The notes under the pieces are model-generated. The model did not search any database and was not told where the DNA came from. It saw only the letters and a list, made by a program, of their open reading frames with translations. From Rhodoferax bucti (GTDB lineage Bacteria > Pseudomonadota > Gammaproteobacteria > Burkholderiales > Burkholderiaceae_C), in the NCBI RefSeq assembly GCF_005876985.1, contig NZ_VAHD01000003.1:372001-436000 (forward strand): 64,000 nt of DNA, written 5' to 3'. Positions 20,818 to 29,290 of the stretch are shown here, in pieces; positions within the stretch are counted from its first letter, which is position 1; each line of letters begins with the position of its first letter. The position numbers and the translations under genes are program-made.

Positions 20818-22047
20818 TCAGCGGCTGCGACCGCCGTTCCGGCGTTGTCCGCCGCCAGGACGACCCCGACCGTTCGCATCTTGGCGCTGGCGTGAAAAAC
20901 TGTCTGCGCCGATGTAGCCCAATGACGTCTTCATAGGATCCGGCTGCCCTGCACCCTCTTGCCGAGGCGCCTGCCGGACAGGCTTACCGCCTCGCTGGCG
21001 TGCCTGCGGAGCCGGGGCATTACCCGCCTTGGGCAAGGAAGGCCCGCGCCCACCTTGGCGACCACCCCGCCCACGCGGACGTTGCGTGTTGCCCCCACCC
21101 GCAACCGACTCATCGTGTGCTCGGGGTTTGCCTGCGCCGGCAGCTTGCACCAAAGCGCGGATGTCCGCCTCGTCCAGCTCCATCCAAGCACCCCGCTTCA
21201 GGCCTCGCGGTAGCACCATGGCCCCGTAGCGGATGCGAATCAGGCGGCTCACCGCATGTCCGACCGATTCCAGCATGCGCCGAACCTCACGGTTACGCCC
21301 CTCGGAAATCGTGACGCGGTACCAGCAATTGGAGCCTTCACCACCACCATCTTCAATCGAGCCGAACTGGGCTATGCCGTCGTCTAGCTGCACACCATTC
21401 AATAAAGCCTGCTTTTCGTCTTTGCTCAGTGCGCCGAGCACGCGGACAGCGTATTCACGCTCCAAGCCGAAGCGAGGGTGCATCAAGTTATTGGCAAGCT
21501 CCCCGGAGCTGGTGAAGAGCAACAAGCCCTCGGTGTTCAAGTCCAAGCGCCCTACTGACTGCCACTTGCCCTGGTGCAACTTGGGAAGACGTCGGAATAC
21601 GGTGGGCCGATTTTGCGGGTCATCATGGGTGACCACTTCACCAACAGGCTTGTGGTACGCGATTACACGGGCGGGCGGCGGATCAATACGAAAACGAATG
21701 GGCTTGCCGTTGACCTTGATGTTGTCCCCGAACTGGATCCGTTGGCCAATATGGGCCGGCTCGTTGTTGACGGAGATGCGCCCCTCCAGAATCAGCTGCT
21801 CCATCTCCAGCCGGGAGCCCATGCCAGACTGCGCCAACACCTTGTGCAGCTTGGGAGTTTCCGCTTGAGGCAACAGGACGCGCTTGGGCAATACAACGTC
21901 TTCCGCCTCCTCATCCGCATCGAACTGGCCCGAAATCACATCATCAAATCGGTTGGACAGTCCCGCCACTGCAGCAGGCATTGCCTCCGGGGCAGACAGG
22001 TCCACAGGCACTCCAGCGGCTTCTGGCAAATTGTCGTTTTCGTTCAT
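20818..22047 (-). CDS. rluB: 23S rRNA pseudouridine synthase RluB
   Basis: A pseudouridine synthase of the RsuA/RluB/E/F family modifying U2605 of 23S rRNA. A disordered acidic N terminus is followed by an S4 RNA-binding domain ([21 protein letters not shown]) and the catalytic domain with the Asp in [15 protein letters not shown] and [23 protein letters not shown]. At 409 residues it is about 110 longer than the E. coli protein because of an Arg/Gly/Gln-rich, basic C-terminal tail after residue 300. ATG 22047 overlaps the scpB stop (ATGA), indicating coupling. Confidence 0.93.
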   Translation of the reverse strand: MNENDNLPEAAGVPVDLSAPEAMPAAVAGLSNRFDDVISGQFDADEEAEDVVLPKRVLLPQAETPKLHKVLAQSGMGSRLEMEQLILEGRISVNNEPAHIGQRIQFGDNIKVNGKPIRFRIDPPPARVIAYHKPVGEVVTHDDPQNRPTVFRRLPKLHQGKWQSVGRLDLNTEGLLLFTSSGELANNLMHPRFGLEREYAVRVLGALSKDEKQALLNGVQLDDGIAQFGSIEDGGGEGSNCWYRVTISEGRNREVRRMLESVGHAVSRLIRIRYGAMVLPRGLKRGAWMELDEADIRALVQAAGAGKPRAHDESVAGGGNTQRPRGRGGRQGGRGPSLPKAGNAPAPQARQRGGKPVRQAPRQEGAGQPDPMKTSLGYIGADSFSRQRQDANGRGRPGGGQRRNGGRSR

Positions 22048-22715
22048 AGTTGTGTTCCGTTATCCATTTCGCCTGCTGTTGCCTGCAGGGGCATTGTCAT
22101 TTGAGGGCCGTCGGCATCCAGGGCCTGCGCTACTGGCAGCTCTGCATCCTTCGCAGCAGCACCAAGCAACTCGCTGAAGTCAGCCACCGCATCGGCCCCG
22201 CGCTCTGCAGACACCAAAAGCGGCAACTGATCGAGCGAGACCAGCCCCAGGTCATCCAAAAATTGCTTCGTCGTCGCAAACAAAGCAGGCCGACCAGGCG
22301 CCTCACGGTGTCCGATGACCTCCACCCAACCCCGGTCTTCCAGCTGCTTGATCAGCAAAGAGCTGATGGTTACACCCCGGATATCTTCCATATCCCCCCG
22401 GGTCACCGGCTGCCGGTAGGCAATGATGGCCAAGGTCTCCAAAGTGGCCCGGGTGTACTTGGGCGGTTTTTCCGGATGCAAACGATCTAAAAACTCACGC
22501 ATTTCCGGACGGCTCTGAAACCGCCAGCCCGTAGACACATTCACCAACTCGACACCCCGCCCCACCCACTCCGTCTGCAACTCAGCCAGCAAGGTCTTGA
22601 CCGTATCCGCCCCGACGGAGTCTGCAAACAGCTCCCGCAGCGCTTTGACCGGCAAGGGTTGCTGGGCACAAATTAAAGCGGTTTCAAGGACCCGCTTGGC
22701 ATCGACCATGTTCAT
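22044..22715 (-). CDS. scpB: Segregation and condensation protein ScpB
   Basis: The kleisin-associated winged-helix subunit of the SMC-ScpAB complex in chromosome segregation. The 223-residue protein has two winged-helix domains: [25 protein letters not shown] at the N terminus and [28 protein letters not shown], the best-conserved ScpB motif, followed by [28 protein letters not shown] 22709, two codons in, is an alternative start. It overlaps rluB by four bases; scpB next to an RsuA-family synthase is common in bacteria. scpA is not in the window. Confidence 0.93.
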   Translation of the reverse strand: MNMVDAKRVLETALICAQQPLPVKALRELFADSVGADTVKTLLAELQTEWVGRGVELVNVSTGWRFQSRPEMREFLDRLHPEKPPKYTRATLETLAIIAYRQPVTRGDMEDIRGVTISSLLIKQLEDRGWVEVIGHREAPGRPALFATTKQFLDDLGLVSLDQLPLLVSAERGADAVADFSELLGAAAKDAELPVAQALDADGPQMTMPLQATAGEMDNGTQL

Positions 22716-22774
22716 AGTCTTGACGTAATGAAGGAAAACCGGAAATAAGGGCAGACCGGAAAACAGTTGCCGAC

Positions 22775-22821
22775 GGTAGGAGAGCTATCGACCTCTCATG
22801 ACTACCCTACGCGAGACGTAG
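22775..22821. other. Two small hairpins between rluD and scpB
   Basis: GGTAGGAGAG pairs with CTCTC and, after a four-base bulge, CTACC (22775-22806). CTACG-CGAGA-CGTAG (22807-22821) forms a second 5-bp hairpin that abuts the rluD stop codon. Neither has a U tract on the minus strand, so an intrinsic terminator is unproven. The rest of the 106-base gap shows nothing recognisable. Confidence 0.35.
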
Positions 22822-23850
22822 CTACAAACCTCCCGGTTTGAGGCCTGTATTGTAACTGAGCCCCAATGCAGCGGAAAGCGCTACAAAATCGGAAGGCGGT
22901 GCACACTCAAACGTCAACGTCTTCTGAGTTAAGGGGTGCGTAAACGCCAACCGGCATGCGTGCAAGGCCTGACGCGTCATATCCGCCATTGGAGAGCCTC
23001 CGTACACCGCATCCGACACCAAAGGGTGGCCGATATGCGCCATGTGCACCCGGATCTGGTGGGTCCGCCCGGTGTGCAAAATACAGCGCACCCAGCACGC
23101 CACTTGGCTATTGGCGAGGAGCTCAAAGTCCGTCCGCGCTTCTTTGCCTGACTGGTGCGCCAAATCCACCACCGCCATGCGCAGACGATTGCGGGGGTCC
23201 CGTCCAATAGGCGCATTGACCTCTTTCAACTGCATCCAAGGCCAAGTTTTGTGGGCAATGGCGAAGTACTGGCGGCTTACCTCCCGGGCAGCAATCGCTT
23301 TGACTAACGCATCCATGGCCTGCCGGCTACGCGCCACCACCATCAGACCACTGGTGTCTTTGTCCAGGCGGTGCACGATGCCCGCCCGGGGCACTTGCGC
23401 TGCGTGAGCGCTATACGACAGCAATCCATTCAACAAAGTGCCGCTCCAATTGCCCGGCGCGGGGTGCACCACCAAACCTGCCGGCTTGTTAATGACCAAT
23501 ACGTGCTCGTCCTCAAAAACCACGTCCAAGGCCATGGCCTCGGGCTTGAAGGCTTGGCTTTGGGGTGTAGGCTTCAGCTCCACCGCGACGGCATCGCCTA
23601 CTTTGACCTTCACCGAGGTTTTGGTCACCACTTTGTGATTGACTTGAACCAAACCGGCCTCAATCAGTTGCTGCAAGTAACTGCGAGAGAACTCTGTAAC
23701 ATGGATTGCCAACGCACGGTCCAAGCGCTCGGCATGGGAGGCGGGGTCTACGGTAAAGCTGCGGAACTCGGCTTCGCTTGCGATATCAGAAGCCTCATCC
23801 GCCTCTGCCTCGATAGAGTGCGTCGATATAATTCCAACGGTTTGATTCAA
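22822..23850 (-). CDS. rluD: 23S rRNA pseudouridine synthase RluD
   Basis: Forms pseudouridines 1911/1915/1917 in helix 69 of 23S rRNA. The S4 domain (RLDRALAIHVTEFSRSYLQQLIEAGLVQVN) precedes the RluA-family catalytic core with HRLDKDTSGLMVV (catalytic Asp) and HTGRTHQIRVHMAHIGHPLVSD. I place the start at TTG 23850 (MNQTVGIISTHSIEAE, 342 residues): it has GGGGA five bases upstream, and anything further upstream overlaps bamD on the opposite strand. The open frame continues to 24168 but that part is the complement of bamD. It is divergent from bamD, 13 bases apart. Confidence 0.93.
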   Translation of the reverse strand: MNQTVGIISTHSIEAEADEASDIASEAEFRSFTVDPASHAERLDRALAIHVTEFSRSYLQQLIEAGLVQVNHKVVTKTSVKVKVGDAVAVELKPTPQSQAFKPEAMALDVVFEDEHVLVINKPAGLVVHPAPGNWSGTLLNGLLSYSAHAAQVPRAGIVHRLDKDTSGLMVVARSRQAMDALVKAIAAREVSRQYFAIAHKTWPWMQLKEVNAPIGRDPRNRLRMAVVDLAHQSGKEARTDFELLANSQVACWVRCILHTGRTHQIRVHMAHIGHPLVSDAVYGGSPMADMTRQALHACRLAFTHPLTQKTLTFECAPPSDFVALSAALGLSYNTGLKPGGL

Positions 23851-23863
23851 GAAAGTCCCCAAG

Positions 23864-24670
23864 ATGCTGCGTGCGAAATTATCGGTCGTTTGTGCCACGA
23901 TGCTGGCGGCCACGGTCACACTGCTGGCAGCTTGCTCCAGTGCCCCGGTGGACAAGACTGCGGGCATGAGCCCCAACCGCCTGTATGCGGAAGCCAAGGA
24001 TGAAATGGGGTCGTCGCAGTGGGACAAAGCCATTCCCTTGCTGGAGAAACTGGAAGCCCGCGCTGCCGGCACACCCTTGGCGCAACAAGCCCAGCTGGAC
24101 AAGGCGTACGCCCAATTTAAGGCCGGTGAGCAAGCCCAATCACTGGCCACGCTGGAGCGCTTCATCAAGCTGCACCCCGCCAGCCCGGCTCTAGACTACG
24201 CGATTTATCTCAAAGGGATAGTCAACTTCAACGATGACTTGGGCCTGCTGTCGTCCATCACCCGCCAGGATTTGGCAGAGCGTGACCAAAAAGCGGCCAA
24301 AGAGTCTTTTGAAGCTTTCAAGGAATTGACCAGCCGCTTTCCGGACTCCAAGTACACCCCGGATGCACGCCAGCGCATGAACTACATCGTTGGCTCGCTA
24401 GCGCAGTACGAGGTGCATGTGGCGCGCTACTACTACAAACGCGGCGCTTACTTGGCTGCGGCCAATCGTGCGCAGCAGGCGCTGACCGATTACCGCGATG
24501 TGCCGGCCACGGAAGAGGCTTTGTTCATTTTGTACAAGTCTTACGACGCTTTGGGTATGGAACAACTCCGGGACGATGCCAAACGCATCCTGGAGAAAAA
24601 TTATCCCCAATCCGACTATGTGCTCAAAGGCGGTAAGGCAAGTACGGATCCATGGTGGAAACTCTGGTAA
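23864..24670 (+). CDS. bamD: Outer membrane assembly lipoprotein BamD
   Basis: The essential TPR lipoprotein of the BAM complex (ComL/YfiO family), 268 residues. A lipoprotein signal peptide ends in LLAACSS, giving a lipidated Cys at about residue 23. The TPR part begins NRLYAEAKDEMGSSQWDKAIPLLEKLEAR and continues with PDSKYTPDARQRMNYI and VARYYYKRGAYLAAANRAQQAL, classic BamD signatures. The start may instead be the Met at residue 13. It is divergent from rluD, the usual arrangement in proteobacteria, and its last 47 bases overlap the convergent helicase gene. Confidence 0.95.
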   Translation: MLRAKLSVVCATMLAATVTLLAACSSAPVDKTAGMSPNRLYAEAKDEMGSSQWDKAIPLLEKLEARAAGTPLAQQAQLDKAYAQFKAGEQAQSLATLERFIKLHPASPALDYAIYLKGIVNFNDDLGLLSSITRQDLAERDQKAAKESFEAFKELTSRFPDSKYTPDARQRMNYIVGSLAQYEVHVARYYYKRGAYLAAANRAQQALTDYRDVPATEEALFILYKSYDALGMEQLRDDAKRILEKNYPQSDYVLKGGKASTDPWWKLW

Positions 24671-26678
24671 GCGCCCATAGCGCCTGTTGATATTGCTCCT
24701 CTTTTCGTAGCAATGGCATGGGTGGCAGGGCTGCCAACAGCTGGCGGCCATATCCCATGCGCACCAAGCGAACATCACAAATGACCAGAACCCCCTGGTC
24801 GGTTTCCCGACGTATCAATCGCCCTACGCCCTGCTGAAGCGCTATCGCGGCCATGGGCAGCTGCACCTCGGCAAAAGCACTCCCACCTGCGGCCTCCACC
24901 CGGCTGCAATGCGCTTGGACCAGCGGGTCGTCCGGCGGCGCAAACGGTATTTTGTCGATCACCAAGAGCTGCAGGGCCTCACCCGGCACATCAACGCCCT
25001 CCCAGAAAGTGGCAGAAGCGACCATCAAGCAGCCCCCTGTGCCGGGCTGCTGGAAACGGGCGAACAAATCCCGCTTGGAGGACTCGCCTTGCACGAGCAC
25101 CTGCATATCCAGATGCGCGGGCAGCAAAGCGCGCACTGTCTGCGCGATCAAACGCATGGCACGCAGCGTGGTGGTGAGCACCAGCGTACGCCCGCCCAAC
25201 ACTTGGGCAGACTCTGCCGCCAGTTGCGCCACCCGTGCACTGTGGTCTACGGAAGATGGCGCGGGAAAATTGGCTGGCACGTACACCGCTGCTTGGGTCG
25301 CGTAGTCAAACGGGCTCTCCACCTGCAAAGTGCGCGCGCCCTGCAAGCCGGTGGTGTCCAAAAACCATTGCATCTGCGCGCCTTGCGCCAAGGTAGCGGA
25401 GGTAAATATCCAACTGGTTTTAGCCTCCAGGGCGAGTGAAGGCCCCACACGGGTCTGCATGGCTTCCGATATATCGAGGGGAGACTCCACGAATCGCAGC
25501 CGGGTGCCGTTGTCTATCCAGCGTATCCAATCGCCCTGCGCGGGCAACTCCGCGTTGGAGAGGTGGGTAGACAGCACCTCGGCCCGCTCCGCCATTAGCT
25601 GCAAATCTGCGTGGGCAGGCGCGAGCTGCATCAAGGCATCTTTCACCGCATCAAACACCACCCTGAGCCGGGCCATACGCCTTTGCCACAGTGCCGCAGA
25701 GACTCCGGACGGCACGGCTTGTTGCCATGGCAAACGTGGTGCAGCCTGACCGGACTCCTGACACACCGTCTGCAAATCCACCACCGCACTTTCGAGTTGC
25801 TCCACCAGCCACTGCCAGTCGGCCAGGCCCCTCGCCCATTGCAGACCTGCAAACACCACATCTCTGCCGAAGGCAAGCAGTTGCCCGGTAGACCACTGCC
25901 GCCCCAAAAACTGCACGCCCACCTCATTGAGTTGGTGTGCCTCGTCGAACACCACCGTGTTCACGGTGGGCAACAACTCGGCCACGCCGGACTCACGCAC
26001 GTTGGCATCTGCAAAAAACAGGTGGTGGTTGATCACCACCACATCGGCCTGCATGGCTTCACGCCGGGCCTTGTACAAAAAACATTCCTGATATTTGGGG
26101 CACTGGGACACGGTGCAGTTATCCCGGGTGGACGTCACCAGGGGCAGCACTTGCACCGACTCCTCCACCGCGGGCACTTCTGCCACATCACCGCTCCGTG
26201 TGGCCTGGGCCCACACCTCTACCGCCGCCAATAGCCGCAGTGGCGCGGCGGTTTGCAAGCTGCCATTGACCCGGGCGGTTGAAAGCCGCTGCAAACACAC
26301 ATAGCTGCTGCGCCCTTTCAACAGCGCAACCCGGGAGCCAATGCCTAGGGTTTGCAGCAGCTCCGGAATATCACGACTAAAAAGCTGATCCTGCAAGGCC
26401 TTGGTCGCGGTGGATACCAGAACCTTAGCGCCACTGAGCAGCGCCGGCACCAGGTAGGCATAGGTCTTACCCACCCCGGTACCCGCCTCCACCACCAGTA
26501 CACCACCGTCCTCCATGGTCTCAGCCACCGCCCGCGCCATGGCAATTTGCCCTGCGCGCGGCGCATAACCGGGCACCGCAGAAGCCAGGGCGCCAGTCGA
26601 CGAAAAAACCTGGGCCACTTGCTCTGGGAGAGCAGGGGGTACGGCAGGGCGCTCAGAAAAAGGGAGGCTGGTGTCCAA
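24624..26678 (-). CDS. DinG/YoaA-family ATP-dependent DNA helicase (XPD-like, Fe-S)
   Basis: A superfamily 2 helicase of 684 residues related to DinG and YoaA, which unwind forked DNA or R-loops during repair. Motif I is EAGTGVGKTYAYL, motif II is DEAH in VVFDEAHQLNE, and VGRLIRRETDQGV is motif VI. The four cysteines of an XPD-type 4Fe-4S cluster are visible in SSYVCLQR and DNCTVSQCPKYQEC. The likely start is TTG 26678; no good ribosome site is visible, and a GTG at 26618 is an alternative. The C terminus (DPYLPYRL) is encoded opposite the end of bamD. It is divergent from the PP2C gene. Confidence 0.9.
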   Translation of the reverse strand: MDTSLPFSERPAVPPALPEQVAQVFSSTGALASAVPGYAPRAGQIAMARAVAETMEDGGVLVVEAGTGVGKTYAYLVPALLSGAKVLVSTATKALQDQLFSRDIPELLQTLGIGSRVALLKGRSSYVCLQRLSTARVNGSLQTAAPLRLLAAVEVWAQATRSGDVAEVPAVEESVQVLPLVTSTRDNCTVSQCPKYQECFLYKARREAMQADVVVINHHLFFADANVRESGVAELLPTVNTVVFDEAHQLNEVGVQFLGRQWSTGQLLAFGRDVVFAGLQWARGLADWQWLVEQLESAVVDLQTVCQESGQAAPRLPWQQAVPSGVSAALWQRRMARLRVVFDAVKDALMQLAPAHADLQLMAERAEVLSTHLSNAELPAQGDWIRWIDNGTRLRFVESPLDISEAMQTRVGPSLALEAKTSWIFTSATLAQGAQMQWFLDTTGLQGARTLQVESPFDYATQAAVYVPANFPAPSSVDHSARVAQLAAESAQVLGGRTLVLTTTLRAMRLIAQTVRALLPAHLDMQVLVQGESSKRDLFARFQQPGTGGCLMVASATFWEGVDVPGEALQLLVIDKIPFAPPDDPLVQAHCSRVEAAGGSAFAEVQLPMAAIALQQGVGRLIRRETDQGVLVICDVRLVRMGYGRQLLAALPPMPLLRKEEQYQQALWALTRVSTMDPYLPYRL

Positions 26679-26789
26679 AGGTAAAAGGTGTCCGCTGGCT
26701 GGTTACACTGCGCAAGTAAAAGGCAGCCGCCCGATAATACGGGAGGCACTGCCGCACAGCCACCCTACTTCCTTCTACCGCACACCACC

Positions 26790-27551
26790 ATGTCTTCAGG
26801 CTACCGCCTCAGCGCATCTACCGGCATCCACAAAGGTGACCGGGAATACCAGCAAGACCAAGTTGCGCTGTTGAAGCATGTGCGTGTCAACGGCTGCCTG
26901 CTCGGCATTGTGGCGGATGGCATGGGAGGGCGCAGTGGCGGCCGCAAGGCCTCGGACCAAGTCATGCTCACGGCCAAACAACTGTTTGAGCGCTACGACC
27001 CGGACACCGATGACGCAGTAGCCACCTTGACGCAAGTCGTGCAAGAAGCCCACATGGTGATCAAGCTCACCGCAATCTCTTCAGAGGAAGAGCCTCACAG
27101 CACACTGGCCGCTTTTTTGATCAACCCGGGCGGTGACTGCCATTGGGCGCACACCGGTGATTCACGGGTGTACCAATTTCACGGCAACCGCTTCATCAAG
27201 CGCACCACCGACCACTCTTACGTACAAGCACTGGTCAATCGCGGCGAGATTACCGAGGAGCAGGCGGCGGTCCACCCGCAATCCAACATTCTCATGGGGT
27301 GCCTCGGGACGGAGAACGACCCGCCGGTGGACTTTCACTTCATTTCCAAACTCCGCCCCGGTGATGTGCTGATGGCCTGTAGTGACGGTATCTGGCACTA
27401 CTTCAACAACGGGGAGCTGGGCTCGGTGCTGTCCACCCTGTCTGCCCGGGAAGCAACCGAGTTTTTGATTGAAAAAGCCCGCTCACGTGCGCGCGGCGGT
27501 GGCGATAACCTGTCGCTGGTTATCGTCAAAGTCGAGTCACTGCACAGCTAA
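26790..27551 (+). CDS. PP2C-family Ser/Thr protein phosphatase
   Basis: A stand-alone PPM/PP2C metal-dependent phosphatase of 253 residues. Conserved metal-binding and catalytic motifs are present: REYQQDQ near the N terminus, GIVADGMGGRSGG, WAHTGDSRVYQF, LMACSDGIWHY and GGGDNLSLVIV. There is no membrane, sensor or FHA domain. ATG 26790 is the likely start; an upstream in-frame start at 26688 would add a stretch without family similarity, and no clear ribosome site decides. No partner Ser/Thr kinase gene lies in the window, so its target is unknown. Confidence 0.9.
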   Translation: MSSGYRLSASTGIHKGDREYQQDQVALLKHVRVNGCLLGIVADGMGGRSGGRKASDQVMLTAKQLFERYDPDTDDAVATLTQVVQEAHMVIKLTAISSEEEPHSTLAAFLINPGGDCHWAHTGDSRVYQFHGNRFIKRTTDHSYVQALVNRGEITEEQAAVHPQSNILMGCLGTENDPPVDFHFISKLRPGDVLMACSDGIWHYFNNGELGSVLSTLSAREATEFLIEKARSRARGGGDNLSLVIVKVESLHS

Positions 27552-27563
27552 GTCGCACCACCC

Positions 27564-28115
27564 TCAGGGGCTGATTGGCAAAGGGTCTGCGCGCTCTTTT
27601 TGCTCGGACAGTCGCTTCTCGACCTCTGCCTTGTAGCGCGCAGCTTCCAGCACCTTGGCATCGTAGGCGGCGCGATTGGCAGCAGCATCCGCAGGAGAGA
27701 TGACCGTAGCGGCCTTATCCGCAGGAGGCGATGCCGGCCCGGCGGGCTGCGGTGGCAACTTGGGCTGTGGCACAGGCTCCGGTGCCCGGTTGGCCAATTC
27801 GCGTACGCGCTCGGCTTGGTCTTGCTGCTTTTCCTCCAAAAGCTGCAACTGCTCACGGGTACGCTCCGCGCGCTGCGCATCACGCACGGCCAACTCCCGT
27901 TTTTTCAGCTGTGCCAGCCGCGTGCGCCGGCTGGCAGACACATCTGAAAGACATGCGTTAACCGCAAAGCGTTCGTAGCACTGCGCTTCGGCGTTCTGGC
28001 TGTCGGCCTGCACCTGCCTGCGCTCTGCCTCAATGCGCTCCAAGGTATCGCTGACCTGGGCACTTGCATGACCGGCCAGCCATACGGTTAACAGGATGAT
28101 CCACGCGCGCTTCAT
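27564..28115 (-). CDS. Periplasmic coiled-coil protein, function unknown
   Basis: An unrecognised 183-residue protein. A signal peptide (MKRAWIILLTVWLAGHASAQ) is followed by a highly charged helix, LERIEAERRQVQADSQNAEAQ to KQQDQAERVRELANR, that should form a coiled coil, and then a Pro/Ala-rich linker (PEPVPQPKLPPQPAGP) and a second short charged helix. Two Cys (AQCYERFAVNAC) could form a disulfide. ATG 28115 overlaps the zapE stop (ATGA), so the two are probably co-translated. Similar short secreted coiled-coil proteins occur beside zapE in relatives, from memory; I cannot assign a function. Confidence 0.75.
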   Translation of the reverse strand: MKRAWIILLTVWLAGHASAQVSDTLERIEAERRQVQADSQNAEAQCYERFAVNACLSDVSASRRTRLAQLKKRELAVRDAQRAERTREQLQLLEEKQQDQAERVRELANRAPEPVPQPKLPPQPAGPASPPADKAATVISPADAAANRAAYDAKVLEAARYKAEVEKRLSEQKERADPLPISP

Positions 28116-29209
28116 GTCAGGCGGGTGTCCACGGTACGGCGCTCCAGCTCCAGAAACTCCTTGGACTGCATCTCCGTCAAACGGGACACGGTGCGGGGAA
28201 ACTCGTGGGCCATGGGGCCTTCCGTATACAAGCCCTCAGGGGCCACTTCCGCCGACATGATGAGCTTCACGCGCCGGTCGTACAACACGTCCACCAGCCA
28301 GGTAAAGCGGCGCGCTTCCGAGGCCATGCGTACCGGCATGTGGGGGACGTCACTCAAAAACACCGTATGGAAGCGGGACGCAATTTCCAGGTAGTCATTT
28401 TGCGAACGCGGCCCGCCGCACAAGGTTTTGAAATCAAACCAGACTACTCCGCCCGCCCTGCGGCGGGCCCGAATTTCACGGGACTCGATGTGCAGCAGCG
28501 AATCCTCATCATGCTGCTCCGCCAAGGCGTTGAAAGTGGCAGTCATCGCCGCATCCGCCACGGGACCGGTGGGCACGTGGTAGAGCTTGGCATCTTCGAG
28601 CGTACGGCGGCGGTAGTCGGTGCCGTTGTCCACATTGAGCACTTCCAGCTTGGCATTCAAAAGTGCAATGGCAGGCAGTATGCGGTCGCGGTGCAGGCCG
28701 CCGGGGTAGAGGTCATCCGGCTTGAAATTGGAGGTGGTCACAAAGCCCACGCCATTGTCAAACAAGGCGTTGAGCAAACGATGCAGGATCATGGCGTCGG
28801 TGATGTCCGCCACGTGGAACTCATCAAAACAAATGAGACGGTAGCGCTTGGCCATGCGCTTGCCCAGCTCGTCCAGCGGATTCACCGTGCCTTGCAGGTT
28901 CACCAGTTCATGGTGCACCTCGCGCATGAATTCGTGAAAGTGCAGGCGCGTTTTGCGCTTGAGCGGCACGGCGTTGAAGAAGCAATCCATCAGAAAGCTC
29001 TTGCCCCGCCCTACACCGCCAAACATGTACACACCGCGCGGAATCTCGGGCCGGTTGATCAGCTTCTTGAGGGCGTTAGAGCGTCTAGCCTTGTAGTGGG
29101 CCCAGTCATTGGCACAACGCTCCAAGGCCTCCACGGCGCGCAATTGCGCGGGGTCGGCGGTGTATCCACGCGCCTTCAACTCCGCCTCGTAGGCTTCTTT
29201 AACGCTCAA
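28112..29209 (-). CDS. zapE: Cell division ATPase ZapE (AFG1 family)
   Basis: An AAA+ like P-loop ATPase of 365 residues that in E. coli associates with the Z ring during late division and stress. Walker A is GGVGRGKSFLMD at about residue 66, Walker B is LICFDEFHV, and TTSNFKPDDLYPGGLHRDRILPAI is a family hallmark. The start is TTG 29209 with GGAG six bases upstream; no ATG lies in frame before the preceding gene. It is downstream of the odh operon on the same strand but separated from it by a terminator-like repeat, and overlaps the coiled-coil gene that follows. Confidence 0.93.
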   Translation of the reverse strand: MSVKEAYEAELKARGYTADPAQLRAVEALERCANDWAHYKARRSNALKKLINRPEIPRGVYMFGGVGRGKSFLMDCFFNAVPLKRKTRLHFHEFMREVHHELVNLQGTVNPLDELGKRMAKRYRLICFDEFHVADITDAMILHRLLNALFDNGVGFVTTSNFKPDDLYPGGLHRDRILPAIALLNAKLEVLNVDNGTDYRRRTLEDAKLYHVPTGPVADAAMTATFNALAEQHDEDSLLHIESREIRARRRAGGVVWFDFKTLCGGPRSQNDYLEIASRFHTVFLSDVPHMPVRMASEARRFTWLVDVLYDRRVKLIMSAEVAPEGLYTEGPMAHEFPRTVSRLTEMQSKEFLELERRTVDTRLT

Positions 29210-29224
29210 GGCTTACTCCGGTAT

Positions 29225-29274
29225 GCTACAAAAAGAGAAGCTGCTAACGCACGTTTGACGGGCGCTAGCAGCTT
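29225..29274 (-). repeat. Dispersed repeat family A (copy 3), acting as terminator of the odh operon
   Basis: A copy of the family A repeat whose arms AAGCTGCTA (29238-29246) and TAGCAGCTT (29266-29274) form a perfect 9-bp stem. On the minus strand the stem is followed by CTCTTTTTGT, as in an intrinsic terminator, 17 bases after the lpdA stop. The inner blocks (GGGCGCTAGCAGC) match the copy near 41835. Confidence 0.6.
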
Positions 29275-29290
29275 ATTTGGCTTACAAAGA

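Noticed and set aside
23851..24168. N-terminal extension of rluD to 24168
   Set aside because: It is antisense to the conserved signal peptide and first repeats of bamD.
26790..27551. PP2C phosphatase as part of a serine/threonine signalling or type VI secretion module
   Set aside because: No kinase, FHA or secretion gene is nearby; neighbours are a helicase and zapE.
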